DNA of 64,000 bases. It comes from Franzmannia pantelleriensis. Lineage in GTDB: Bacteria > Pseudomonadota > Gammaproteobacteria > Pseudomonadales > Halomonadaceae. Below are positions 1-8,080 of the stretch, piece after piece. The translations under genes were made by a program, and so were the position numbers. Below the pieces are notes generated by a model that did not search any database, was not told where the DNA came from, and saw nothing but the letters and a program-made list of their open reading frames with translations. Location: NCBI RefSeq assembly GCF_900102875.1, contig NZ_FNGH01000005.1, positions 124,001-188,000 on the forward strand, read 5' to 3'. Each line of letters opens with the position of its first letter. Within the stretch, counting starts at the first letter, position 1.

Positions 1-1161
1 ATGGCCGCGCTGCAGGCGCTGGCCGGCGACTGCCAGGCGGCACTGATGGCGCCCACCGAGCTGCTCGCCGAGCAGCACTACCGCAGCTTTCGCGCCTGGT
101 TCGAGCCGCTCGGCATCGAGGTCGCCTGGCTGTCCGGCAAGCTCAAGGGCAAGGCGCGTCTGGATACCAAGGCCGCCATCGAGGATGGCCGAGCGCGGAT
201 GGTGGTGGGCACCCACGCCATCTTCCAGGATGACGTGCGTTTCCAGCGCCTGGGCCTGGCGATCATCGACGAGCAGCACCGCTTCGGCGTGCATCAGCGC
301 CTGGCGCTGCGCGAGAAGGGCGAGGCCGGCGGCCTGACGCCCCACCAGCTAGTGATGACCGCGACGCCAATCCCGCGCACCCTGGCAATGAGCGCCTATG
401 CCGATCTCGACGTCTCGGTCATCGACGAGCTGCCGCCGGGGCGCACTCCGGTGCAGACCGTGGCAGTGCCCGACGAGCGCCGCCCCGAGGTGGTCGAGCG
501 CATCCGCCGAGCCTGCGCCGAGGACCGCCAGGCCTACTGGGTCTGCACCCTGATCGAGGAGTCCGAGGTGCTCGAGTGCCAGGCCGCCGAGGCGACCCGC
601 GAGGAGCTCACCGAGGCGCTGCCGGAACTCGCCATCGGCCTGGTCCACGGCCGCATGAAGGCCGCCGACAAGGCCGTGGTGATGGACGCCTTCAAGGCCG
701 GCGAACTCGACCTGCTGGTCGCCACCACGGTGATCGAAGTCGGCGTCGACGTGCCCAATGCCAGCCTGATGATCATCGAAAACCCTGAGCGCCTGGGGCT
801 GTCGCAGCTGCACCAGCTGCGCGGCCGGGTCGGCCGCGGTGCCACTGAAAGCTTCTGCGTACTGCTCTACCGCCCGCCGCTGTCGGCGCACTCGCGTGAG
901 CGGCTGGGGGTGATGCGCGAAACCAGCGACGGCTTTCGTATCGCCGAGAAGGACCTCGAGCTGCGCGGCCCCGGCGAGGTGCTGGGTACCCGCCAGACCG
1001 GCCTGGCACAGATGAAGATCGCCGATCTGGAGCGTGACCGCGATCTGCTCGAGCAGGTCAGTCCGCTGGCCCGGGCGCTGCTCGAGCAGGCCCCCGAGGC
1101 CAGCCCGCCGCTGATCCGCCGCTGGCTGGGGGAGGAAGCCGGTCGCTACGGCCAGGTATAG
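1..1161 (+). CDS. recG: ATP-dependent DNA helicase RecG, C-terminal part (5' end outside window)
   Basis: RecG remodels stalled replication forks and Holliday junctions in the cytoplasm. The frame is open from base 1, so the true start lies upstream. RecG is usually near 690 residues; only about 386 are present, so the wedge domain and Walker A motif are missing here. Visible in the fragment are the DEQH box (residues 90-93, helicase motif II), TATPIPRTL (120-128, motif III) and QLRGRVGRG (272-280, motif VI), followed by the RecG-type tail. The stop codon is 5 bp from the stop of the convergent yccS, with no terminator hairpin between them. The assignment rests on the RecG-like spacing of these motifs and is secure. 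Confidence 0.97.
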   Translation: MAALQALAGDCQAALMAPTELLAEQHYRSFRAWFEPLGIEVAWLSGKLKGKARLDTKAAIEDGRARMVVGTHAIFQDDVRFQRLGLAIIDEQHRFGVHQRLALREKGEAGGLTPHQLVMTATPIPRTLAMSAYADLDVSVIDELPPGRTPVQTVAVPDERRPEVVERIRRACAEDRQAYWVCTLIEESEVLECQAAEATREELTEALPELAIGLVHGRMKAADKAVVMDAFKAGELDLLVATTVIEVGVDVPNASLMIIENPERLGLSQLHQLRGRVGRGATESFCVLLYRPPLSAHSRERLGVMRETSDGFRIAEKDLELRGPGEVLGTRQTGLAQMKIADLERDRDLLEQVSPLARALLEQAPEASPPLIRRWLGEEAGRYGQV

Positions 1162-1166
1162 GCACC

Positions 1167-3383
1167 TCAGTGCGCGGCGGAAAGTGCCTCGGGGGAGCTG
1201 CCGCCGCCGACCATGACCAGCCGATTGGCGGCCTCGGCAAGCGGCGCCAGCTGCTGGGTAATCAGCCGCAGCTGGCTCTGAATCGGACGATAGGGCACGC
1301 CCGCCTCGATATTCTCCGCGGCCGGCGCCTCGAGCCGCTCGAGCAGCGCGTTGACCTCGGCCTCCAGCGCCCGCAGCGGACGCCGCGCCTCCAGCGCCTC
1401 GGCGATCTGGCCAAGCAGGGCACCGATCTCGCGCGCCAGTGGCACCAGGGAAGCATCATCCTCGTCGTCGGCCAGACGGTGACGGTGCGCGCCCAGCGCC
1501 GACAGGTGGCTGAGCAGGGTGTGCGACAGCACCAGGAAACGCAGCCCATCGTCGGCCTCCGCCTTACGATAGTGCCCCGGCTCGTGCAGCATATTGGTCA
1601 GCACCGTCGACAGCGCGGCATCGGCATTGTGGGCGTTGCGCCGCGCCAGCCGGTAGGCCAGATCGTCCTGCTTGCCGGCCTCGTACTGATGGATGATCTC
1701 ATCGAGATAGCCGCGGCTGTTGGTCAGCACCTTGGCCGCCTCGCGGTTGAGGCGTCGCCCCTGCCAGTCGGGCAGGATGAAGAACACCGCCAGCCCGGCA
1801 ATCAGCGCGCCGAGTAGCGTATCGAACAGCCGCGGCCAGATCAGGTCGAAACCGTCGCCGACCTGGTTGAAGCTGCACAGCACCAGCAGGGTGATCGCGG
1901 CGGTGGCGATCACGTAATGTTTCTCGCGATTGGCGAAGAACGCCACGCCGGCAATCACCGCGATCAGGCTCTGAACCAGTGGCTGCGGAAACAGCGTGAT
2001 CGACATCCAGCCGGCGACCAGACCAAGCACGGTGCCGACGATGCGCTGGGTCAGGAAGCGTCGGGTGGTGGCGAAGTTGGGCCGGCATACGAACAGCGTG
2101 GTGAGCAGAATCCAGAACCCCTGCTCCGGGTCGAGCCACTGCAGCAGCGCATAGCCGGCAAGCAGCGCCAGCGGCAAGCGCAGGGCGTGGCGGAAGGTCG
2201 GCGAGCCCAGGGTCAGATTGAGACGTATGCGCTCCCAGGCGTCACCCAAGCTGCTCGGCGTTCGGTCGAACAGGCTATCGTCGCGGCGCGCCTCGTCGAC
2301 ATCCGGATTGTGGGCACTGGCCAGCTGAGACTCCAGGGTGGCGAGGTTGTCGGCCAGGGCGTCGAGCGGGAACAGCAGCTCGCGCCACTCCGTGCGGCGC
2401 TGGCCGCGCAGGTTATCGATCGAGGCGCGCAGATCCTCCAGCGCCTGCTCGCTCTGGTGGTGATCGAAGGGGCGGTTGAGCAGCAGCGCCTTGGCCAGCC
2501 GCCGACAGGCAAGCCCTTGCTGATCGAGCAGTCGCTGGCAGCGGAACAGCACATCGTGATGAAAGAACGCCTCTGTCAGCGCGGCGTAGGGGTAGTGGGT
2601 AGAGCTGGCCCGCTCGTGGATATCCTGGGCAATGAAGTAGATGCGCAGATAGCGGTTGAGCTTGCGGTCGCCGCGCTGGCCCTCGAGACGCCGGAAGATC
2701 ATCTCCTTGGCCTGATTGAGGGCCTCCACCACCTGGCCGTTCTGGCGTGCCAACGCCAGCCGCCGGGCCTCGATATCGACATCGCGCAGCGGCTCGAAGA
2801 GTGCCGACTTGAGCATCAGGTACTCGCCCAGCGCCTTGTAGACCCGCGCCATGCTCTGCTTGACCGGCTGACGCGAGAACAGCGCACACCAGATCACCGA
2901 GATCAGTCCATACCAGGCCGCACCGGCCAGCAGCAGCAGCGGTTGCCGCCAAGGACCATCATCGGGCACGCCGCCGTGATGCTCGATATTGATCATCGAG
3001 TAGATCGACAGGATCAGCGTACCCGAGGCGATGGTGGCGTAGCGCTGGCCGATGGCGCCGAGCATGATCAGCACGAAGGTGGCCACCCCCAGGCCGGCGG
3101 CAAACAGCCACGGCCAGGGATACAGCCACTGCACGCTGATCGAGGCTACGGCAAAGCAGGCCAGGGTGACCAGCAGCGCCTGCAAGCGGCCCTGCCAGCT
3201 GTCGTCGGTCTCCGACAGCGCGCTGGCGATGATACCCAGAAACAGCGGTATCACCAGCGCCACGTCGCCCACCGCCCAGCTGAGCAGCAGCGCGCCACTG
3301 AAGGCCAGAAAGACCCGCAGGCTGTAGGCAAACTTGTCGAGCGTCCACAGACGCCGTAGAGGGAGCGAGAGGGTAGTCGGCAT
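1167..3383 (-). CDS. yccS: YccS/YhfK-type inner-membrane protein (FUSC-like)
   Basis: This 738-residue protein matches the YccS family in length and layout. A block of hydrophobic segments covers about residues 20-170, a soluble helical domain 180-390, a second membrane block 395-545, and a cytoplasmic tail follows. The stretch around QRYATIASGTLILSIYSM and the early PLFLGIIASALSETDD are family-typical. Related fusaric-acid-resistance-like proteins are thought to be efflux components, but the substrate of YccS is unknown. The start aligns well with the E. coli family N-terminus, yet no Shine-Dalgarno sequence precedes it. Instead a perfect inverted repeat (3390-3407) lies 6 bp upstream, so translation may be leaderless or regulated there. 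Confidence 0.9.
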   Translation of the reverse strand: MPTTLSLPLRRLWTLDKFAYSLRVFLAFSGALLLSWAVGDVALVIPLFLGIIASALSETDDSWQGRLQALLVTLACFAVASISVQWLYPWPWLFAAGLGVATFVLIMLGAIGQRYATIASGTLILSIYSMINIEHHGGVPDDGPWRQPLLLLAGAAWYGLISVIWCALFSRQPVKQSMARVYKALGEYLMLKSALFEPLRDVDIEARRLALARQNGQVVEALNQAKEMIFRRLEGQRGDRKLNRYLRIYFIAQDIHERASSTHYPYAALTEAFFHHDVLFRCQRLLDQQGLACRRLAKALLLNRPFDHHQSEQALEDLRASIDNLRGQRRTEWRELLFPLDALADNLATLESQLASAHNPDVDEARRDDSLFDRTPSSLGDAWERIRLNLTLGSPTFRHALRLPLALLAGYALLQWLDPEQGFWILLTTLFVCRPNFATTRRFLTQRIVGTVLGLVAGWMSITLFPQPLVQSLIAVIAGVAFFANREKHYVIATAAITLLVLCSFNQVGDGFDLIWPRLFDTLLGALIAGLAVFFILPDWQGRRLNREAAKVLTNSRGYLDEIIHQYEAGKQDDLAYRLARRNAHNADAALSTVLTNMLHEPGHYRKAEADDGLRFLVLSHTLLSHLSALGAHRHRLADDEDDASLVPLAREIGALLGQIAEALEARRPLRALEAEVNALLERLEAPAAENIEAGVPYRPIQSQLRLITQQLAPLAEAANRLVMVGGGSSPEALSAAH

Positions 3384-3389
3384 GCTAGT

Positions 3390-3407
3390 GTTATACGTTA
3401 GTATAAC
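3390..3407 (-). promoter_or_regulatory. Perfect inverted repeat directly upstream of yccS
   Basis: GTTATACGTTAGTATAAC consists of two 7-bp arms around a GTTA spacer and ends 6 bp before the yccS start codon. On the minus strand it contains TATACT, a -10-like hexamer. It could be an operator over the yccS promoter, or a hairpin covering the translation start. No nearby regulator gene suggests which protein might bind. Confidence 0.5.
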
Positions 3408-3447
3408 GACGGCTGGCTAGCGGCAGCGTCAACGCAGCCGCCACCCG

Positions 3448-3804
3448 TTACAAATGACGTAGTAACTTTTGCAACCGGGTCAGATCCTTGGAGTCGCCGA
3501 CCAGACGCACCTTACCGCTCATCATGCCGTCGAGAAAGCTACGCTGGGTGGGTTTGCGCAGCACCTTCACCGCGGTATCGGCATCGGCAAAGCGCAGTTC
3601 CAGATCGAGGTCCACCGGCAAGCCGGGGGCCGTGTCGATGCCACGCGGCGACATCCGGTAGTGACGTGCGATGGACAGGTCTTCGGTAGCAATGCCCCAA
3701 TCGAGGCCGCGCATCTCTCCAAGCGCCTGGCGAAACGCCGGCTTACGCCGCTGTGCCCGCTTGAGCAACAGGCCGAGCAGCCACAGCATCAGTCGCAGCT
3801 TCAT
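3448..3804 (-). CDS. Small SCP2-like lipid-carrier protein with N-terminal hydrophobic helix
   Basis: This is a protein of about 118 residues. An N-terminal hydrophobic stretch (MKLRLMLWLLGLLLKR) could anchor it to the membrane. The remainder (LPVDLDLELRFADADTA, then FLDGMMSGKVRLVGD and a closing helix) looks like a small SCP2 sterol-carrier fold. SCP2 domains bind lipids or quinone intermediates, but no function can be assigned here. I chose the ATG at 3804 because AGGA precedes it at proper spacing; an ATG five codons upstream lacks such a site. It lies between yccS and HU and is transcribed in the same direction as both. The fold assignment is tentative. Confidence 0.6.
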   Translation of the reverse strand: MKLRLMLWLLGLLLKRAQRRKPAFRQALGEMRGLDWGIATEDLSIARHYRMSPRGIDTAPGLPVDLDLELRFADADTAVKVLRKPTQRSFLDGMMSGKVRLVGDSKDLTRLQKLLRHL

Positions 3805-3903
3805 GGTATGTCCTGGCATGGAAGTGGGTCACAAGGACACGACGCCGACAGCCAGCATGATCCCTGGGCTCTGGGCGTCGCGTCATCGGGCACCGCGTTA
3901 CGC

Positions 3904-4179
3904 TTACTTAGCGACGGCGTCCTTGAGCGCCTTGCCGGGCTTGAACGCCACGGTCTTGCTGGCCGGAATGGTCAGCGGCTGGCCGGTCTGGGGATTCTTG
4001 CCGGTACGTGCGGCACGCTCGCGCACGGTGAATGAGCCGAAGCCGATCAGTGACACGTCCTGGCCCTTGGACACGCTGCCGGTGATCTCGTCGAGAATGA
4101 CGTTGAGTACCTGGCTGGCTTTGTCCTTGGAAAGATCGGCACGCTCGGCAATCGCCGAGGCGAGTTCTGGCTTGCGCAT
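3904..4179 (-). CDS. hupB: DNA-binding protein HU (beta-type)
   Basis: HU is a histone-like protein that bends and compacts DNA as a dimer on the nucleoid. The 91-residue product has the standard family length and the conserved core SLIGFGSFTVRERAARTGKNP, which leads into the DNA-intercalating arm with its conserved proline (NPQTGQPL) and the C-terminal VAFKPGKALKDAV. A GGAGGG ribosome-binding site lies upstream of the ATG. A small hairpin (GGCGG/CCGCC arms, 4207-4221) lies in the leader. Whether this copy is HU-alpha or HU-beta cannot be fixed from one sequence. The gene stands alone, and the family assignment is very secure. Confidence 0.97.
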   Translation of the reverse strand: MRKPELASAIAERADLSKDKASQVLNVILDEITGSVSKGQDVSLIGFGSFTVRERAARTGKNPQTGQPLTIPASKTVAFKPGKALKDAVAK

Positions 4180-4294
4180 ACAGCCCTCCTAGTTTGGCAT
4201 TGGCATGGCGGAAATACCGCCGTGTTATTGTTCATTACTAAAAACTTACGTATTGGTTACGCGGTAATGACCGTTGGCTCGCAACGCAACGTCA

Positions 4295-5455
4295 CTAGAC
4301 TAGCAACGCCGGTGCCGCCCGCGCCAGTTCGACTTTCCGCCTGACGCAGGCGCCTGTCAATGCAAAACCGATCAAACGTCCGTCCTCGGCCTCGGCCAGG
4401 GCCGCCAGATCCATCCCTTCCCCCTCGATGCGCCAGCGTGTCACCGGCCGGGTCGGCGGCAGCGCCACACAGGGCAGCAGCGGCGTCTTGACCAGGATCG
4501 GCCAGGCGCCGTAGCTGACCTCAGTGGGGCTCCCGGCGAGGGTCGCCGACAATGCCTTGGCGCTGGCCTGCAGCGGCTGGACGTACATCGCATTGACCCC
4601 GGCCACGCAGGCCACATCGCCCAGCGCGTAAACGCCCGGCTGCGAGGTTTGCAGCGTGCGATCCACGCTGATGCCGGCCTCGCTGACCGTCAATCCGGCC
4701 TCGGCGGCCAGCGCAGTGCGCGGCGCCAGGCCGGTGGCCACCAGCACCAGATCGGCCTCGAGCGACGGGTCATCCTCGAGGCGCACCGCCACCCGACTGC
4801 CCTCCGCATCTAACCCGGCGAGCTGCCGCCCCAGGTGTAGGTCGATGCCCGCCGCGGCAAACGCCTCGCCCAGTGCCCAGCCGAGGGGCTCGGGCAGGAG
4901 CCGCGGTAGCGGCGTGGTTTCTGGGGCTACCAGGCTCACCGCATGTCCTCCGGCGGCCAGATCGTTGGCGAACTCACAGCCCACCAGGCCGGCGCCGATG
5001 ATCGCCACCCGCGCCGGACGCCCCAGCGCCTCGAGGGCTGAGTGGAAAGCCCGGTAGTCATCGAGATCGTTGATGGTGAAAACGCGCTCAGCAGCAGCCT
5101 CCGGAATCGCAAAGGGGACCCGCGGCGCGGCGCCGGTGGCGATTACCAGCTCACCGTAGGGCAGCGTTTCCGCCCCGATGGCCAGGCGTCCTGCCTCCCG
5201 GTCGATGGCCGTGACCCGGGTGTGCGGGCGCATTACCACGCCGAGCTGCTCGGCAACCTCCAGCGCCGAGCGGGCTGCCAGCCGCTCCGGCGGCAAGCGC
5301 TTGGCAAAACCGGTGGAGAGCAGCGGTTTGGAATAGTCGTCACCGCTGTCGGCGGTAATCAGGGTAATCGGCCGCCGGGTATCGCGGGCGCGCAGCTGGC
5401 GAACCAGGCCCAGCGCGGCCATGCCGCTGCCGATGAGGGTCAAGGGGGCGTCCAT
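4295..5455 (-). CDS. FAD/NAD(P)-dependent oxidoreductase, rubredoxin reductase-like
   Basis: This flavoprotein of about 386 residues has two Rossmann motifs: an N-terminal LIGSGMAALGLVRQL (FAD) and a central VAIIGAGLVGCEFANDL (NAD(P)H). A C-terminal VYALGDVACV is the second FAD contact typical of pyridine nucleotide-disulfide reductase-fold proteins without redox cysteines. Length and style match rubredoxin-NAD+ reductases (RubB/AlkT type), which pass electrons from NADH to rubredoxin. No rubredoxin gene is adjacent in this window, so the partner is unproven. The start at 5455 is chosen for AGGAG just upstream and because the FAD motif then begins at about residue 6. It is divergent from ubiC across 87 bp. 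Confidence 0.85.
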   Translation of the reverse strand: MDAPLTLIGSGMAALGLVRQLRARDTRRPITLITADSGDDYSKPLLSTGFAKRLPPERLAARSALEVAEQLGVVMRPHTRVTAIDREAGRLAIGAETLPYGELVIATGAAPRVPFAIPEAAAERVFTINDLDDYRAFHSALEALGRPARVAIIGAGLVGCEFANDLAAGGHAVSLVAPETTPLPRLLPEPLGWALGEAFAAAGIDLHLGRQLAGLDAEGSRVAVRLEDDPSLEADLVLVATGLAPRTALAAEAGLTVSEAGISVDRTLQTSQPGVYALGDVACVAGVNAMYVQPLQASAKALSATLAGSPTEVSYGAWPILVKTPLLPCVALPPTRPVTRWRIEGEGMDLAALAEAEDGRLIGFALTGACVRRKVELARAAPALLV

Positions 5456-5542
5456 GAAACTCCTGAGAATCGGGGTCTGACAACCGGGATCATTGATCGC
5501 CCATGATACACTACGGCTCCGTTTTAGACCCGGAGCCCGCCG

Positions 5543-6097
5543 GTGCAAGACCGCTTACTCCCTCGTGTTCCGCCCTGTCGCTGGCGGCCCGCCGCCGCTC
5601 ATCGACCGGCCATGAGCGCCGCCTGGTGGCAGTGGGTCGCCTCCAGCGACTCCCTGACCGCGCGGCTGGTCGCCGCCGCCGAGGGGCGCCCGTTTCGCGT
5701 CAGGCTGCTCGCGCAGCGCCTCGGCCGGCCACGCCTCGACGAGGCGCGCGCGCTGGGGCTGCCGCTGCATCAGGCGGTATGGCTGCGCCAAGTGGCGCTC
5801 TGTGTCGACGAGCGCCCCTGGGTGGTGGCGCGCTCGGTCGCGCCGCTGGCTCAGCTTCGCGGCCAGCGCCTCGAGCGGCTTGGCGAGCGCTCGCTGGGCA
5901 GTTGGCTGTTTCGTCAGCCGGACCTGGAACGCGGCCCGATCGAGATCAGCGCCGACCCCGCGCCCTTCGCCAGCGCACTGAATCCATCGGGTCCCTGGGG
6001 TCGCCGCTCGGTGTTTCGCCACGGACGCTTCGCGGTACTGGTGCAGGAGTTCTTTCTCGATGCCATGGCGGATGAATTGGCGCTGCCACCGCGCTAG
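5543..6097 (+). CDS. ubiC: Chorismate--pyruvate lyase UbiC
   Basis: UbiC converts chorismate to 4-hydroxybenzoate and pyruvate, the first committed step of ubiquinone synthesis, in the cytoplasm. The 184-residue protein has the family pattern: WLRQVALCVDERPWVVARSV near the middle, LGSWLF, then PWGRRSVFRHG and the C-terminal VQEFFLDAM. The start is GTG with a GGAG-type site upstream; starting here gives the N-terminal segment that aligns with E. coli UbiC. ubiA follows 29 bp downstream, and the pair is a classic ubiCA operon feeding the membrane prenylation step. Confidence 0.95.
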   Translation: MQDRLLPRVPPCRWRPAAAHRPAMSAAWWQWVASSDSLTARLVAAAEGRPFRVRLLAQRLGRPRLDEARALGLPLHQAVWLRQVALCVDERPWVVARSVAPLAQLRGQRLERLGERSLGSWLFRQPDLERGPIEISADPAPFASALNPSGPWGRRSVFRHGRFAVLVQEFFLDAMADELALPPR

Positions 6098-6126
6098 GAT
6101 GAGGCGCGTCGCTGCTGGAGACTGAC

Positions 6127-7011
6127 ATGGAAAACACCGCTCGCCCTCGCGGCCTGAAACGCCTTCCCGATTTTCTGCGCTTGACGCGCCTCGACCGACC
6201 GATCGGCACCTGGTTGCTGATGTGGCCGACGCTGTGGGCGCTGTGGCTGGCCGCCGAGGGCCTGCCGAGCCGCGACATCCTGCTGATTTTTATTGCCGGG
6301 GTCTACGCCATGCGCGCCGCCGGCTGCGTGATCAACGACTACGCCGACCGTCACGTCGATGGCCACGTCAAGCGCACCCGGGATCGCCCACTGGCCACCG
6401 GCCGCATCAGCGAGCAGGAAGCCAAGGGGCTGTTCGCCAGCCTGGTGGCCGTGGCGTTCCTGCTGGTGCTGTTCACCAACCTGTTCACCATCCTGCTGTC
6501 GATCGGCGGGGTGATACTGGCCTTCATCTATCCCTTCATGAAGCGCTATACCCACTTCCCTCAGGTATTCCTGGGCGCGGCGTTCTCGTGGGCGATTCCC
6601 ATGGCCTTCGGCGCCGTGCTCGGCCATGTGCCGCCCGAGGCCTGGCTGCTGTTCGCCGCCAACGTGGCCTGGACGGTGGCCTACGACACCCAGTACGCCA
6701 TGGTCGACCGCGACGACGATCTCAAGATCGGCATCAAGTCCACCGCGGTGCTGTTCGGCCGCGCCGACAAGCTGATCATCGGCCTGCTGCAGCTGGTGAC
6801 CCTGGGCCTGCTCGGCTGGGTCGGCCTGCGCCTGGCACTCGGCGCCTTCTACTGGCTGGGGCTGGCCGCCATGGCGGCGATCTTCGTCTACCAGCAGTGG
6901 CTGATTCACGACCGCTCCCGGGAGCGCTGCTTCCAGGCCTTCCTCAACAACCACTGGGCAGGGCTGGTGCTGTTTGCCGGCCTGGCGCTAACGCTTTGGC
7001 CTGAGGGGTAG
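6127..7011 (+). CDS. ubiA: 4-hydroxybenzoate octaprenyltransferase UbiA
   Basis: UbiA is an integral membrane enzyme that attaches the polyprenyl tail to 4-hydroxybenzoate. The 294-residue protein carries both aspartate-rich Mg-diphosphate motifs: NDYADRHVD (residues 70-78) and [12 protein letters not shown] (187-198). It has about eight or nine hydrophobic segments, and [19 protein letters not shown] at the N-terminus is family-typical. A GGAG site precedes the ATG. It is co-directional with ubiC and is followed by a 378-bp gap holding a structured repeat and the phoB control region. Confidence 0.97.
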   Translation: MENTARPRGLKRLPDFLRLTRLDRPIGTWLLMWPTLWALWLAAEGLPSRDILLIFIAGVYAMRAAGCVINDYADRHVDGHVKRTRDRPLATGRISEQEAKGLFASLVAVAFLLVLFTNLFTILLSIGGVILAFIYPFMKRYTHFPQVFLGAAFSWAIPMAFGAVLGHVPPEAWLLFAANVAWTVAYDTQYAMVDRDDDLKIGIKSTAVLFGRADKLIIGLLQLVTLGLLGWVGLRLALGAFYWLGLAAMAAIFVYQQWLIHDRSRERCFQAFLNNHWAGLVLFAGLALTLWPEG

Positions 7012-7059
7012 CACTCAGCCCTGACATCTGAGGAGAGTGCTATCACAGCTGCTCTGCGA

Positions 7060-7250
7060 GGGACGCCGGGGGCAGGTCGTAGAGGAGGTTTGCGCCATGG
7101 GTTCGGAGCACTGCTCCGAACGAGCTGGCCAAGGATGGCCAGCTCCGGTCCTGCAAGCGAAGCAGGATGCGTGAGCGCAGCAGGGCGCAAGGTAGCGCCC
7201 TGGGGTGGGTTCACAGCGCCTCCTCGCAGGCCTGCCGACGGATCAGTCCC
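7060..7250 (+). repeat. 191-bp structured intergenic element, copy 1
   Basis: This element has the same length (191 bp) as the one at 23731-23921. A long closing helix pairs the ends: GGGAC with GTCCC, GGCAGG with CCTGCC, and GAGGAGG (7082-7088) with CCTCCTC (7219-7225). Inside are four hairpins: 7101-7121 (10-bp arms), 7122-7145 (10-bp arms, AGGA loop), TCCTGC/GCAGGA around 7149-7166, and GGGCGC/GCGCCC around 7183-7200. Several pairs change in both partners between copies, which supports a folded RNA or single-stranded DNA form. GAGGAGG lies 8 nt before an ATG (7097) that opens 25 codons. Family and function are unknown. It fills most of the 378-bp ubiA-phoB gap. Confidence 0.8.
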
Positions 7251-7323
7251 GAGCATGGCAGCTATCTGCAGTAGCCCCGGCGCCATGTCGTCTTGACGCT
7301 GTCTGCGGGCGCGCCATGCTAAG

Positions 7324-7356
7324 TGTCATGAGATTGTCATCTTCTCGCGTTGTAAT
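7324..7356 (+). promoter_or_regulatory. Pho box and -10 element of phoB
   Basis: Two TGTCAT half-sites at 7324-7329 and 7335-7340 are spaced 11 bp apart, as in PhoB-bound Pho boxes. Exactly 10 bp further is TGTAAT (7351-7356), a good -10 hexamer. The box would replace the -35 element, which is the usual arrangement for PhoB-activated promoters. A third TGTCAT lies at 7365-7370. This predicts positive autoregulation of phoBR under phosphate limitation. Confidence 0.85.
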
Positions 7357-7389
7357 CGCCATACTGTCATGACCCCATGAGGCTACCGG

Positions 7390-8079
7390 ATGTCCGCCAA
7401 GACCGTTCTGATCGTCGATGACGAAGCCCCCATCCGCGAGATGATCGCCGTGGCCCTCGAGATGGCCGATTACCAGGTGATCGAGGCAGATAACGCCCTG
7501 GATGCCCACGCCATCATCGTCGACCGCCAGCCCGATCTGCTGCTGCTCGACTGGATGATGCCCGGCACCAGCGGTATCGAACTGGCCCGCCGCCTCAAGC
7601 GCGAGGAAACCACCAGCGAACTGCCGATCATCCTGCTCACCGCCAAGAGCGAGGAGGACAACAAGATCCAGGGACTCGAGGCCGGCGCCGACGACTACAT
7701 CACCAAGCCGTTCTCGCCCCGCGAGCTGGTAGCACGCCTCAAGGCCGTGCTTCGCCGTACCACGCCCAAGGGCGTCGAGGAGGCGGTCGAGGTCGAGGGG
7801 CTGATTCTCGACCCCGCCAGCCACCGGGTCAGCGCCCACGGCAGCGCGGTGGAGATCGGCCCCACCGAATATCGTCTGCTGCAGTTCTTCATGACGCACC
7901 AGGAACGCGCCTATACTCGTAGCCAGCTGCTCGACCAGGTGTGGGGCGGCAATGTCTATGTCGAGGAGCGAACCGTGGACGTGCATATCCGTCGCCTGCG
8001 CAAGGCGCTGGGCGAACCCCATCAGCACCTGATTCAGACCGTGCGCGGTACCGGCTATCGGTTCTCCGCCCAGGGCTGA
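7390..8079 (+). CDS. phoB: Phosphate regulon response regulator PhoB
   Basis: PhoB is the response regulator of the phosphate-starvation two-component system and binds Pho boxes. The 229-residue protein has a receiver domain (about 1-120) with acidic residues DDE at 10-12, the phospho-acceptor Asp54 in LLLDWMMPG, and [10 protein letters not shown] winged-helix OmpR/PhoB DNA-binding domain follows (about 130-228, ending [15 protein letters not shown] and VRGTGYRFS). It lies behind its own Pho box (7324-7356). phoR starts 1 bp after its stop, so the two are co-transcribed. Confidence 0.97.
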   Translation: MSAKTVLIVDDEAPIREMIAVALEMADYQVIEADNALDAHAIIVDRQPDLLLLDWMMPGTSGIELARRLKREETTSELPIILLTAKSEEDNKIQGLEAGADDYITKPFSPRELVARLKAVLRRTTPKGVEEAVEVEGLILDPASHRVSAHGSAVEIGPTEYRLLQFFMTHQERAYTRSQLLDQVWGGNVYVEERTVDVHIRRLRKALGEPHQHLIQTVRGTGYRFSAQG

Positions 8080-8080
8080 C

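Noticed and set aside
1917-3359. Long plus-strand frame antisense to yccS
   Set aside because: Gln/Arg-rich composition typical of an antisense mirror of a membrane-protein gene; YccS on the minus strand matches its family end to end.
7097-7174. Small peptides encoded by the 191-bp elements as confirmed genes
   Set aside because: Despite a good Shine-Dalgarno sequence, the two frames end at different places and the conservation follows helix pairing, so coding is unproven.
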